From assembly GCA_009617715.1 (NCBI GenBank), contig VTFK01000088.1, positions 310,001 through 374,000 on the forward strand: a stretch of DNA of 64,000 nt. The letters are read 5' to 3'. Positions 24,702-36,934 of the stretch are shown here, one piece after another. A program made the translations under genes and the position numbers. Position 1 is the stretch's first letter. The number at the start of each line of letters is the position of its first letter. The stretch comes from Plectrocnemia conspersa (taxonomy: Eukaryota > Arthropoda > Insecta > Trichoptera > Polycentropodidae). The notes beneath the pieces are model-generated. The model was not told where the DNA came from. It did not search any database and worked only from the letters and a program-made list of their open reading frames with translations.

Positions 24702-24926
24702 ATGGAAGATGAACGATTGCCTAAGACATTTTTTGAAGTGGAAACAGATCTAACAGACCACTTGGAAAAGCGCGACTACGCTCGGACGGTCAAAACAATG
24801 GTGAAAACTCATCCTAACGGAGGCTTAAGCGCAAAGAATTGTATACACCCATTAAATCGTGATATCTTGCTGGTCAATGAACCATTAGTCATCAGCTCCG
24901 TTACAAATGAGTTTATTGCCGTCTGA
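24702..24926 (+). pseudogene. Possible LINE reverse-transcriptase tail fragment
   Basis: A 74-codon frame starting MEDERLPKTFFEVE. Non-LTR retrotransposon proteins often carry a motif of the type RM-D-RLPK near the end of the reverse-transcriptase ORF, and the first nine residues fit. The remainder (EKRDYARTVKTMVKTHPNG) does not show the usual continuation, and nothing upstream reads as polymerase. Treat as a weak resemblance only. Confidence 0.2.
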
Positions 24927-24929
24927 GTT

Positions 24930-25560
24930 ATGAGTTCCCGAGTCACTGTCGCAGTTATCTTCTCTGCCTACGCCCTTCCGGCCCCTTCTACCGAGATTTC
25001 CACAGCTTGTGAAAGTGATGACAGCCACGCGCCTAAGAATTTTGAAGGGCACACGGCGAGTGTCGAAACCGAAAGGGTATGCGGGGAAAATCCGCCCGCC
25101 CGGAGTGCCGTAATCCGACCATCGTACGATGCCGTCCATTACGTCACATTATATAACGCGTTACTGTGTAGAAAACTAAATAATATCGAAGAAAACCAAA
25201 CGGAGACTCGCTTTCATCCTCTCGTGAGATGTGCGTGTGGCCCGAGAGCTGTTCGAGGTCGTCCGGTATAATTTTTTACGCCATATTCACTCTCGCTGAG
25301 ATCGGAAGAGCGCAATAGAGATGTCAGCCAGCGTGTAGGTTGAAAACGCGGACGAGAGGTCAAAAAGGTACCTTCTACCATGTGGTTATCGACAGTAGAA
25401 ACCGGTAAAGTTTTTATACGATCCACGTGCGAATAATGAAAACATGAATAAAACATTGGGATTCGAATGAAAAAACGCTGAAACCGAATAAATGTCAAGA
25501 TTTCAACGGATTGTATACTAAGAGATGAACCCAGTAAAACCCATTGTATCACTAAGAAAA
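24930..25560. promoter_or_regulatory. CpG-rich block, possible regulatory region
   Basis: GC and CpG are raised at 24930-25150 and 25205-25400; overlapping frames on both strands (113 and 121 codons) follow from few AT-rich stops. A minus-strand TATAAAA lies near 25414. An adapter-like 14-mer sits at 25299-25312. No exon could be defined. Confidence 0.25.
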
Positions 25561-25564
25561 GACA

Positions 25565-26970
25565 ATTTGAATAATGCATAACTTAAACTGGCAAGGTTAG
25601 GTTTTTTGTTAGTTTTAAAACTACAACACTACATACGTGTTAGTCCCTCTTTAAAGCATTTTCAAAACATTTAACCACAATATAGCGAGTATTAAATATT
25701 GTGCGTTGATCCATTATAATTTATTAGATCTATAACAGTTCAATGTTTGTTATAGACATTTTTTAAAACAACACACAGCACATTATCTACAAAGCATATA
25801 TTTACTAACAATAGCTTTAAAATTTTAATCCTATAAAATCGTTCAACTATAAATTTGGTGTGCTAGCACAGAGTATTATTATATAGGTATAGATATTATT
25901 AAGGTTTGTTAAAACTCTTAGTTCCTTTACTCGTGTTTAAATTATCATGCAATTATAATATAAAGAAGAAAAAAAAATAGTACACGAGTAAAAATATCCA
26001 TCCAGTGTATCACGAAAGATTTTCTAATTTGATTACTATGTCACGGCGTAAAAATGGTTATGAAACATTGCTGAATTGTTACGATACAAGTATTTTGACG
26101 CGCATTGAGAAATTTCACGTTTTTCTTTCAGAATTGTTCTATGACGGAAATATATTTATTTTATGCTAATTTACATATATAAGTTTATAGATTACAAGAT
26201 TTTTTATCGTGAGGAAAATTATGATTCTCACTATTCAGACGTTATATTAGCACACTTAAAATACACTGCATGCATAAAATGAATTTAAATCTTACAACAT
26301 CCAGTAAACATAAGTTGTATTTATATTAGTTACAGTATGCACGAATTATGAATTTTAGTTCAAGCTTACAAAGCTACATTTCGTGTATAGGTAATGCATG
26401 CATAGTGTATGCTTTAACTAGTGAGTGTGTGAACTCTAACGTGAGCAACATAGTTACATCGTCAACGAACAAGATTTGACAGACAAGCGTGTTACCTATC
26501 TAAATGTAATATACAAAATAAGTGATTTCTCAAAAGCATCATTCATTTTATGAAATATGTATTTACTTGATTATTATATGCATTTTGGTTTTTGAATTAG
26601 AGGTGGATTTTATAATATTATAGATGGCATCTGAAGATATTCTAGTGATACAGACAATGATAGTGATTTTACAGAACAGTTTTTTCCGTTGTTGATTGTA
26701 TGACTTTGTTAAAATAAGGTTTACACGATGTTCTTATTTATAGGTAAATAATAATAAGGTATAGACTAAAAAAAACAGGAAATATTATTATTTCAATCAT
26801 TTATGGCAAAAATATTTAGCATTTAAGTATTTTGTTAGTAAGAATGAAAAAATAAATAAACATGCAAGAAATTATATACGTAGAAGTTTATTTGCTTTAA
26901 ATATAAAAAATTGCAACAAGTTAATCACCTTTCCATCTAAAAAAATGTTATAGATCCAATAAAAAAATTA
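25565..26970. other. AT-rich DNA, nothing firm
   Basis: A good acceptor (TTTTTCTTTCAG at about 26130) is not followed by a usable open frame with a donor. Nothing else recognised. Confidence 0.4.
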
Positions 26971-26973
26971 GCG

Positions 26974-27208
26974 TTGGTCATAACAGTGAACACCCCACGA
27001 ATAACTCTCTGCAACGAATCTATTTACAAAGAGGGTTATAGAAATTGTCAACAATTGAGTTGAACAATTTATATTTTATATTATTTATATTAAGGTAAAT
27101 CCTGCTGGCAATTTATATAATCCTTAATTTAAATAGATTCGTTACAGATTTAATCATGGGGTGTTTACTGTTCTGACCATCGCTCACTCGCACCTATCCT
27201 GCCCAACA
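26974..27208. mobile_element. Foldback element (family B), full copy
   Basis: Inverted arms: TTGGTCATAACAGTGAACAC ... CTGCAACGAATCTATTTA on the left; on the minus strand the right arm reads ATGGTCAGAACAGTAAACAC ... CTGTAACGAATCTATTTA. The right arm extends further outward (CTGTTGGGCAGGATAGGTGC...). Loop AT-rich, no frame. Related sequences occur at 60.8 and 63.4 kb. Confidence 0.75.
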
Positions 27209-27429
27209 GTTAAATGAAAAACTTGTTATAGTTGACTAATAATTTGTTGTGTTATGGCCAACAACACTCGGTGTGTCACCAAGCGATCACTCATGCAAGC
27301 ACTGACCAAACCCAATTCTGCTTAGCTTCGGTCGTTGGCTACTTTAACGTTAATGCATATATTCGTTTTAGGTCACACTACAAATAAAATACTCAATCTA
27401 ATATTTTTTAATGAACATACTCCTAGATA

Positions 27430-27640
27430 TATTTATTCGATCATCATTTTTTAAATATATAAAAAAATAAAATATATTTAAACTGATAAGCGCTAATGAA
27501 ATTATATGCTGCTCTAAGCCGACATTAAAACTAAATTTGACAGTTGCGAAACGTCCATTTGCTGTTCAGACTCAAACCTAACCTAAGCGAATTAACCAAA
27601 CCCAACTTGACCTAATGAAAGTTTTAAAACTAAATATAGT
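27430..27640 (-). repeat. Dispersed GTGAAA-rich repeat (family A), copy 3
   Basis: On the minus strand: TTGGGTTTGGTTAATTCGCT, GGACGTTTCGCAACTGTCAA (27536-27556), AGAGCAGCATATAATTTCAT, TAGCGCTTATCAG. Same order as copy 2. Confidence 0.65.
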
Positions 27641-27644
27641 TCTA

Positions 27645-28880
27645 TGAATCCAAATCCGTAATGTGCCATGAATGAAAGGTAGAAAGTACTTATTGCAATA
27701 ACAGTGAGAAAGTAGTAGCGAATAGGCGTTAAAAGCGCAATACACCAAAATGCTATAAATCTTTAATATAAGATTAGCATCTCCAAATATATCAACAACC
27801 GATCAGTGCATGCAGAGAAATCTGATTTAACGAGTGCAGTGTTGCCAAAGCTCCACCTGTTTAAACTCCAATTATTTATGAAAGAAAAATGAGGGAAATA
27901 ACCAAATTTAATTATGCTGCCAAATCATGGCAATTGGTGCACAAGTCGAGAGGAAGCAGAGGACAAAACCTCATCTATCTCGACCGAGCGTTTATAAGTG
28001 CATACATGGCGCACATTCGCAGTTCACTTACGACAGGAACCTTCAAGAGCTTTCACCAGTTATTCCGACTTGGTACGAGTTTGTGTTAGTAGAGCTAGCC
28101 AAGAATTGAAAGACCGAGGAAGCAACCGCTTCACATTTCTCGTCAAATTACACAAATTTCGATTGTTTCACATACAGCATATAGCAAAAATCCTTAAAAG
28201 ATAGACTCGAACGGAGAAAAGCCACATGAAATTGCTAGACATGTTTTTATCCGACAAAGAGTAATATAGCCAATTTATTCGTTTGACACATACCGCGTAC
28301 TATTTTCCCAATAAATTTGCGAAGAAAAATTATTGCCATTACGTTTAAAGTAAACAATTTCCGCCCGCACTGTAGGCATCATATAATAATACGATGTTAT
28401 TGCTTGGTTTTATTATAAATGCTAAGCCATAATGACTGCCGTTTCAAAGAAGCATTTAATTGGTTTTAAGTGAAAAATCGCATATTTATTTATCATTGGT
28501 GTATAATACACTCTTATTGATTAACCTCTGTATATTTAGATTCATTGCTAATAATTCCGAGAACAGTTATTAACAAAATTTAAATTAAAAGATCGGGAAT
28601 CATAGCAATTTCGTGATATTCAAGATCCATATCGAACTGTTAAAACATGCCACATATAAATTGATAACGTGCATGTGAATCATAACTGTAGATAAGCATT
28701 TTAACTCACGCTAGATCAATTTATGTAAGTAAAGCGATAAAGCACAATGACGGGGTACGTTTTGATCAATTTTCAACAAACTTAATGCAAAATGCATATA
28801 ACTTAAATAAGGCTATCTAAACTTGCAGTTTATGTACTTAATGGAGCTGATATTTCACCTTTTGCAAACCCTTATATGCG
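27645..28880. other. Unassigned; GC-raised overlapping frames at 27889-28204
   Basis: All three plus-strand frames are open for 60-68 codons over 27889-28204, where GC is higher than in the flanks. One reads HSQFTYDRNLQELSPVIPTW. None matches a family known to me and there are no clear splice sites. The rest is AT-rich with no feature. Confidence 0.25.
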
Positions 28881-28884
28881 AAAT

Positions 28885-31250
28885 GTGAAATGACTTATTT
28901 CGAAGAATTTGGCAGTATAGTCAATCTCCGCCCCTCTAATTAACACTTTACATGAAAGAATGAAGGCAATGAGTTTGTATTGAGCATGAAATTGCCATAG
29001 AGTCCTTAACCGCGCATTTAAAATACCTAGTACTATTATATTGTTCAGTGGTGGCAAACGATTTTGGATTTTTTTACCACACTGTTTAATGTTTATATTT
29101 ACGCCTTTGGAAGGGTCTCGTAAACGACGATTATTAATGAATAAATTACCCTTTCTAATATATCATAATTATGAAAGATCCCCTAAAAACATATTTTTTT
29201 TGATGAAATGAAATACAGAAGTTGAAGAACATTTTCTCTGGATTATTTGATTGGCATTACAATTATATACATACATAAAATAATTGATTCGCCTGTGAGA
29301 GAAATGAAAATATCATTCTAGTTTAAGTAGTTCATTCCTTTTAACTTTATATATAGCTGGTTATTGACATTTATACTGTAGTAGTCTTTACTAGCGTTAA
29401 ATCTAATCATCCACAAAGTCATAAAAATTAGGTCTTATAATTTTTCTCAGATTGTCTTAAAATATTGGTTTAATTGTAATACATATTTTTTTGAAAATAC
29501 TTGATTTATTTCTGATTAAATATTAAGTGAAATAATGTATGAAAATTGTCATTCGATGAATTCTAAATTCATCTTAGCGTACTGCTAAATTTAATTTTAA
29601 ATATTATTACTGGACTTTTTGTCTACTCCTGATATAAAAACGTCAAATTACAAGATTCAGTCCACCATCATTTAGAATTAAGATGTACTATATAATAATT
29701 AAGGCAAATTGAAGCCTAAACGTTTTTAACTCCGTGTCATTGGCCTGTAAGTTTGCAGTTTACTCGCTAATGACTTATAGTGGCATGCAGCTGGCAGTTA
29801 CATAGAAAAATGTTTGTATGCCACTTTTGTTTAATTAAGGTACAGAGTAATTGAATATTTAAAAATAAAGTCATTAATTTGTTCTTTCTGTATTATGTTT
29901 CAGTAATATGACAGAGCGTTTTTAAACAACGACAGGTCTCTGTTCGATAACGATTGAGTTGCGTGACAGTATCGTTATTACACTCAATTACACATATTCA
30001 CACAAGTCTGCGAAATTCGCCAGATCAGTTTGAAAGTTCGCGAAGGATATTATTATATGAAACACAATGGAAAATTGAGCAATTTGTCTGTTTCACTCTG
30101 TACCACCAGTGACTCGTCGTTACGGGGCTGCGATCGAGTTTTAATTAAAGTCGAACCTCGCACGAGGGGGTAGTAATTTGCCGAGAATTTGCTTAGAACC
30201 ATCCCTAAATTGGACACCTACAACTAACACACGCAGCTCTATATGTATGCTCTTTGAAACTTTTTTTTGGAGTGACCGACGATCTAAAGGCGAGTCGCGT
30301 ACCGTATAACGAGGTTAGCGGACTTTGTGAAATCGGTTGAAATGGTTTAGCATTAAGGATATGTTATGGGTCAAACATAAAACTAATTAGATAATTAGTA
30401 ATAAATCAATAACATGTTGATTAAAATGCCAAAATTGTTCAGTCGAATCCACTCGAAAGCTAATATAAAATTACCTAATGCAACACTTGAGAATTTCAAT
30501 ATTGGGTACCCACAAACGACAGTTCAGAGGCTTGCGATAGTTTTAAAAGGTTGTGTTGCAATGTTTTTTCGACATCTAGCAGCAATAAGAAATATTAAAA
30601 AAAATGAAGTGTGTGCCGCACCAAACTTAAGATGTGTTGTTTTTTTGTCAAAGAGAGATAAATAGCATTACAGACATTATACAATAAAGTAATATAGGAA
30701 ACCTATATTCTTGAAATCAATCGGCATTGGATAAATTCCAAGCTATTTTGAGACAAACACAAGAGGGTAACGTGTTTATAAATAGCTCATTCATAGCATA
30801 TAAAAAATCAGCTTCCTGCCATCTGTTGCATTTCGCAGAATACGCCAGCAGAAATGCTACTTTAATTAACCGTAAATTATTTAAAACAAAATATCATATT
30901 AATACACGTATATTTAATTATGCAGATAAATTTTAACTTTATTTTTTTTCAATAAAAATGCAGATGATTTGTGTTGAAAAAAATAATAAACAATAATGAC
31001 AAGCACGATTGAATACCTTAAACATAAACAGCAATTATATTCCATTAACCATTTATCAATGTAATAAAAGAGGATAATGTGCTTATTCTGCATTATAAAT
31101 AGTATTATTAATATATTTGATAATATTGAGTGCGGGCGATTAAATGCTAACCACCATATATTTTTTTCAGTGTCATTGCATGTCTTACTAAAAATAAATA
31201 AACAAAAACAGAACATAGTTTAAATAAGTAATAGCCAAAGTACCTACAAC
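28885..31250. other. Mostly AT-rich DNA
   Basis: A CpG-richer patch at 30090-30330 has no initiator plus donor. An 83-codon frame at 30414-30665 is unrecognised. Acceptor-like TTTTTTCAG at 31171 leads nowhere. Confidence 0.35.
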
Positions 31251-31588
31251 GCATGACTCCTACACAAGCAATGATTTTTTTATTTACAACATTTTGCTGT
31301 GAATATCCAGGCTCACTAAGATTATTTTAAATTTAATATTTTTTATGGCATGGTTTAAATAAATAATTATCAATATAAATACAGACAATTTTGTATGCTA
31401 TATACAAATAATAGTTTAATATTAGGAGTACATTACGAAATGTCACTGTTTTAAATAAAACATATTTTATTGGCGGCTTACAAAGATTAACTCCTACACA
31501 AGCAATACTCGCATCAATCAATCAAAAGCTATTAACGCAATTCATATATTATAATTTGATTTCAATCAAAAACTATTAAGTTACTCAC

Positions 31589-31783
31589 TGTGTAAGGAAG
31601 ATTTACAATAAATAAATAAATGTAGCTCGACAGAGTGTCACATCGATTTTTCGAGCTTTCACCCGAAACGGACGCAATGCACAAATCGGAATAAAGAAAA
31701 CTTCCGTTTCTCAATCCGCTTTTCTCCAGTGGCGAAATGTCCAATATGTCGCACGTGTGCTCGTATACACATACGTACTTGTA
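31589..31783 (-). CDS. Internal exon candidate, 195 nt, unknown protein
   Basis: On the minus strand a pyrimidine-rich acceptor (TTTCTATCTTGTTTTACCTAG) opens the exon at 31783 and a donor ACACA|GTGAGT closes it at 31589. Exactly 65 codons are open with phase 0 at both edges, starting YKYVCVYEHTC and including DISPLEKSGLRNGSF. GC is raised in the first 150 nt. The last 40 nt are low complexity (TTTATTTATTTATTG), and another frame with an ATG (MCIRAHVRHIGHFATG...) is also open for part of it, so it might be 5'UTR. It could follow the first exon at 35.4 kb. Confidence 0.3.
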
Positions 31784-31929
31784 CTAGGTAAAACAAGATA
31801 GAAACAATTTGTACGAATTCGGCATTCCTGCGCCGAAACGAACAAAACTGGTGTGTCACGTCCGATATAGTATGCATTTCTAGACATGGACTAATAAAAA
31901 TGTCGATAAGTACAACAACGCCTCGCATA

Positions 31930-33500
31930 TTTTCATCAAGGTAATAGTGTAATGAATTATTACCGATATACTACTACTGGGCCAGTGCAGTGGTGTAATG
32001 ATTATAATTTAGACCGATAAGCGTTATCGCAAAACGAAACAATATCACTACATATTAAGCTATAGATCGATTGCAATAAAATGTTTTACTAACTAAAAGT
32101 CAATAAAAAATATTACTATTATTAAATAACGTGTTATTATGGAATCGATAAATAACTTCAATAAATGAGTGTAATATATAACAATCAATATTTAATGACA
32201 TATGATGTGATAAGATTAGTTTTTAAAACGACAATATACCTATTTACTTTTTGAAATATTTAAGGATATAATAATATAATGAATTTATTCTGTGTCAAGT
32301 GTATAAGTTAATTACACTGTACACCAATGTGCAATATTTTTAAGCATGAAGATAAAAAAAAACTTGATTTATATGTAAAGCTATAATCAAAACTAAGCTT
32401 TAAATTAGTACAATCTGTACTACGTATAATGAATTTATATGAAATACATTTTAACATTTTTAGTGTTTTGTCAAATATTTTTTTTTTCTAAAAAAAAAAC
32501 CCTTGATTTAAATAAAATACGAATGAGTTATCCTATTTTTGTGGCAGAAACATTTTTGTACCTTGTTATTTTATAGTTTATACAGAAGATATTATATATT
32601 AACGTTAACCTGATAATAACATATGCGATAGGGATTTAATATGTAGATACACTAAATTAATATATGTACATATTTGAAACATCTTTTTTTGAGAAACATT
32701 AGTTAGACCCTCTAAACATACATATATTTAGTTAATTTGCCTACTGTAAATACGTTAATTGCTTCTAACCAAGTTCACTTAATTATATTTAACTAATAAT
32801 AATAAATAGAGCTGCTAATTATTTATTATAAAAAATACGCTATAAATAAAAATCGACTGAGCAGCATGTTGACATCTAATAATAATGAAGCTGTAGTATA
32901 AAATAGATTACAATTCATAAAATAGATAGCACTGAATCCCAGACTTTAATTACAGTCTAGTGATGTTACAATACTTATTGATTACTACATGTCAGGTACA
33001 ACGATAATAGTTACTAGGTATACGTAATCCCAGTAACTTAATTTGCTTCAAAAAGCCAGTGGAAAGCACGTTTCCCAGTTTTAAAGAGAGTGAAATATAG
33101 CGGAATTCGTCACCATTACTATTCAACAGAAATCTACTTTATCGATCGTAACATAACTATCATTTATCAGTTTGATGAGCGGCGCGCGTGGTGGTTTTAG
33201 AAAAAAAGAGAAAAATCCAGTTTTTTTCAAGATTTAGTTTAATTTTTTAACTTTATAAGCATTATAACGATTGATTAATGTTATTTGCACTAAATTTTAT
33301 TATAAATAATATAACATTGAATTGTCTTATATAGCATTTTTTTATATTATATTTTTGCTCTATCCAAAGGTCCGTAAGAAGTATATTTTCCATTTTTGTC
33401 ACTATATATTTAAAACAAATGTATTTATGTTTTTTCACATTTGCTTTTTGAAATTTAAAGAAATTGAACTAAAATAAGTTACCTCAAAAATTTTTGTTCG
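31930..33500. other. AT-rich DNA, nothing recognised
   Basis: No feature supported beyond poly(A)/poly(T) tracts. Confidence 0.45.
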
Positions 33501-33507
33501 TTTACAG

Positions 33508-33567
33508 ATGCTGGTGGAAGCTAAACGTGTATTCGATATAAAAATATGCGTAGCATTATACACGTAA
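33508..33567 (+). CDS. Short terminal exon candidate
   Basis: A good acceptor TTTTTGTTCGTTTACAG is followed by 19 open codons, MLVEAKRVFDIKICVALYT, then TAA. A second frame is also open for a few codons. No AATAAA within about 100 nt. No family can be named. Confidence 0.2.
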   Translation: MLVEAKRVFDIKICVALYT

Positions 33568-33569
33568 TT

Positions 33570-35280
33570 CTAATTGTATCATAATTTGCAAAATAATTCA
33601 CTAAAAATTAGTATGAATACTATTCGAATAACTGCACAAATATTCGAGTATCAAATAGAAAAGGCCTAGTATAATCTGGTTGGAATCTCTACAGGCAATT
33701 CATAACATATGAACTTTTTTTCAAGTCATTAAAAATTATATATTAAAATTAATAAGTATATAAATAAAATAAATAAAACGTATTTTCAATATTAAATTCA
33801 TTATATAAATATCGCTATATAATTAAATAAAATAATTCTTATAAATAATAAGCTTCCATGAACTAATAATATTCATATTAATACATTTACTTATTATAAT
33901 AAGCACCTAGAATGATTAATTTTATTTAATGATCATAAAGTTATTTAATTAAATATATTCAATCAAAATGGCTTGGACTTTGAGCAATACTGATTTTTTA
34001 AATTTTATATAATCTAAAATCATTTAATTTAAACTTGTTTTTTGTGCATAATTAAGTGCAAAATAAATGAGAGATTTCCGCACACTTTGTGATTCAAAAT
34101 AAAAATGGCGCAGTTGAGATTAAAGGATTTGAAAAGTAAATATTTTTTATAGTTATTTTTTGAAAGCTATATATTTTTACTATGGCTACTTAGGAGATGC
34201 AACAACGAGTTAAAATTATTGTATAATATTTATGGTTTATTATGGAGTTAAAATCAGTCGTAGAACTTAAAATCCTTTTGCATGAAAATGCAGTGTTATG
34301 ACTGATACAGTTATAAACTACACATAATACCGATATTTTTTTGCACACATTCGTGATTTGTTTCTATCAACGATACATTTCAAGTAGCTTACTTGATTTA
34401 GCTTATTATTTTTGAGGGGGTGTAAATCATTAAACCTCAAAAAGTTCAAGAACATAGGTTCATACAAAGCCCGAAAACATCCATTAAATAGAAAATGCTC
34501 TGAACAAAACCAATATTTGTAAGCAATAATAAGATAAATATGTATTTTTTCTCATCAATTTGGTATAATGTATAAATTGAGGAGCTGAGAATATTAGGGG
34601 CGAACTCGAGAGTTTTAAAATATGAAGAACCAAACCAAATGTATGTTGTGTTGAGTTTATTTTTTGCCTTTTGAATCATGCAAGATTATTAATTTATTAT
34701 CATAATAATACATATATTAACAACACAATATATTCATGTATAATTTTATGGCCATATAATTTTAATAATAATATTATATTATATTTATTTATTATTCTAT
34801 AAAATTATTATTATAGCAATAAATATATTCTGGATTTTTTTTATTATGTTACTATTCGAGTTTTTAGGAATATTATTATCAAATGATAAAAACGACAGTT
34901 TTTTGAGTTTGCCCTTAATATTTTGAACGCCTCAATTGATCATTTGTATTTATGCGGAAAACTTAATATGCAATTCGCTAGCATTTAGTAGATAGTCTTA
35001 TCAAAAAATACTATCACAAAAAAAAACCATTTGCTAACATCTGCTTCGCTCGTTGCGATTTGTCAAGACATTTTATCAGAAAAAAGTATGTTGTAGCGAC
35101 TGTGCATAAAATACTCGTATAGCATTCTCCACTGTGCTCCATTTCCATCATTATCTAAATTAATTTGAATGCGATGACACACTTAAAAATTCACATATAT
35201 TCCTCCGAATATCATGAATAAAATAAAATCACTAGTACCACTAGTAAATCGTCCTCGAATATGCAGTAAATTTGAAACGT
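33570..35280. other. Very AT-rich DNA
   Basis: Long A/T tracts; a 77-codon minus-strand frame (34446-34679) is AT-driven. Nothing recognised. Confidence 0.45.
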
Positions 35281-35345
35281 CACTGATCACTATATAAACA
35301 ATCACTGTCACGTCGCTCGTGCTTAACGAAACACCTGAGACTCAC

Positions 35346-35425
35346 CTGAGATTATCAGACTAAGCGACCACTATCAAACAGCTGACCGCCCGCGACCATC
35401 CGCTATCACACACTGGCTTCTCACT
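35346..35425 (-). promoter_or_regulatory. Promoter and first exon (minus strand)
   Basis: On the minus strand the initiator TTGTCAGTGAG sets a start at about 35425. Twenty-one bases upstream is a weak TATA-like TATTTATC; a GGTCG block at about +29 resembles a downstream promoter element. The exon ends at 35346 in a consensus donor CTCAG|GTGAGT. It lies at the edge of a strong CpG island (35425-35760) in otherwise very AT-rich DNA. The 80-nt exon would be 5'UTR; the gene body would extend to lower coordinates, where the exon candidate at 31.6-31.8 kb lies. Confidence 0.5.
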
Positions 35426-35760
35426 GACAACCACCGGCGATAAATACGCGCGACGATGAGAGACCGCGAGCGCGATTCGCGGCCGCGGCGTCCGCGTGCC
35501 GAGTCAGCTATGGCCCGGCGGCCCGGTGCGTCGGTCGGCCCACCTGTCGGGGGCGACGCGCCGGCGGAAGGGGCACGCGCTCTGGCCGTAGGGGGGCGCG
35601 CCTCACCTTGGCTGGGCGAAGCAAGGCCGGGCGAACACCGGCGCTGACCCGCTGACCGCATTCCAGGCCGTCTCTCCCGCACGCATCCTGAACGCTCCGG
35701 GTGCAGCGACCCGACCCGGAAGCCGATCGAAAATGGCGGATAGTCCACTTTTATACAAGT
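35426..35760. promoter_or_regulatory. CpG island
   Basis: The densest GC/CpG segment of the window (for example GCGGCCGCGGCGTCCGCG near 35479). Frames of 144, 71 and 63 codons across it on both strands are rich in Arg/Pro/Gly/Ala as expected from composition and are not proposed as genes. Probably the upstream promoter of the minus-strand start at 35425. Confidence 0.55.
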
Positions 35761-35784
35761 GGGGAAGACACCGATCATTACATA

Positions 35785-35880
35785 CACCAGTCCAATGGAA
35801 AAGTGCAAAAAAATTCACTTCCTGGAAGTCAAAAATTCACGTCGAAAGCAATAAAATCGACCTGTGCCCGTCATAGTGTG
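35785..35880 (+). repeat. Foldback MITE (family C), diverged copy
   Basis: GTCCAATGGAAAAGTGC...GGAAGTCAAAAATTCACG then AAAGCAATAAAATCG parallels 56223-56332 and, on the minus strand, 47977-48090. It lies just upstream of the CpG island. Confidence 0.6.
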
Positions 35881-35884
35881 AACG

Positions 35885-36590
35885 CTCGGACAAGGGTCAG
35901 TAATTACTAAAATAGAATGAGACGATATATTGTTACATATTTTATTACAATACACAATTTCATTTTAATTCACCCTTAATATTTTGAAAGAAATTATTGG
36001 TATATTTTCAATACAAGAAACTCCTACAACGAGAAAACGCCATATGTGAATTTAAAATTAATTATAAATTACAACAAATGTAACCATCCTAATTTAAAAT
36101 GACCATGATTTCTGAATGAATAATGCAAATTCTGCATAACATGATTAAAACGATTTACATAAAACAATAAAAAGCAGGAAAATAAAACAAAAAAATACTG
36201 ACTTTGGTTATATAATTTTTATATAGAAAAAGAAATAGACATTGTTTTTTATTTCTGAAACGCATTTAAAGCCTCGATAAAAATAAGCTTTGACAGAAAA
36301 TATTAACACGCAAAAAGAGCGCAAACCTAAAAATGCGCACATTAAAAAGCGCTAACAACTCAATAGCCAATACAATAATAAAATAATTTAATGACAAATA
36401 TTTAGAATATATGTATGTATACAACATATTTTACAGAAATTAATTTTCATAAATATCTACTCGTATAATTTGGATTACTGTAACACATATTCCAGAAATT
36501 TTGATTACTTCGCTACTTTTTATGTTGTGTTAAATATGGTTTAAAGACAAGCCGTTATATTTCATACTCAGTATATTTATTTATATTAAA
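35885..36590. other. AT-rich DNA, nothing recognised
   Basis: No feature supported. Confidence 0.45.
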
Positions 36591-36594
36591 TCTT

Positions 36595-36636
36595 CCGTTG
36601 TAACCTGACACGCGTAAGCCCAATGCGTTACAACGG
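36595..36636. repeat. Short inverted repeat
   Basis: CCGTTGTAAC ... GTTACAACGG, perfect 10-bp arms around a 22-nt spacer, immediately next to the tail of the SINE at 36.65 kb. Confidence 0.7.
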
Positions 36637-36644
36637 GGTCAATC

Positions 36645-36885
36645 TGTACCAACTGAGTGAGTCAATGAGAAATAATGAATACCTACAAGTAAGTATTGAT
36701 CACCATTTCTAGGAATCGGTATCGGTATTATAAACAATAAATGTCACTGCAGCTGGGGCCATTTTTATCAAATAATGACGCATTTTTTATAAATAAAAAT
36801 TTGAGTGTCGCTGCCGGGGCTCGAACCCGCAACCTCAGTTACTAGTCTGAGACGTTACTAACTACGCTATTTCGTCCTTATATAA
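36645..36885 (-). mobile_element. tRNA-derived SINE (family 1), copy 3
   Basis: The best preserved tRNA head: on the minus strand A-box-like TAGCGTAGTTAG, then GACTAGTAACTGAGGTTGC and B box GGGTTCGAGCC (36818-36828), followed by CGGCAGCGACACTCAAATTT, AAAAATGCGTCATT and a tail with ATACTTACTTGTAGGTATTC. Confidence 0.8.
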
Positions 36886-36934
36886 TTTATGATTATAATT
36901 CCAAATAACTTAATTTTAATTATGCATATTATTA

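Noticed and set aside
27575..27600. Insect telomere-type TTAGG repeat
   Set aside because: Only two adjacent units (in TTAGGTTAGG, minus strand) within family A; no array.
31256..31506. 17-bp direct repeat ACTCCTACACAAGCAAT (31256 and 31490)
   Set aside because: No extended flanking similarity and no feature between; left as a minor duplication.
35374..35818. 144-codon minus-strand frame and overlapping frames
   Set aside because: GC-rich CpG island; Arg/Pro/Gly/Ala-rich in several frames at once, with promoter signals on the same strand. No domain.
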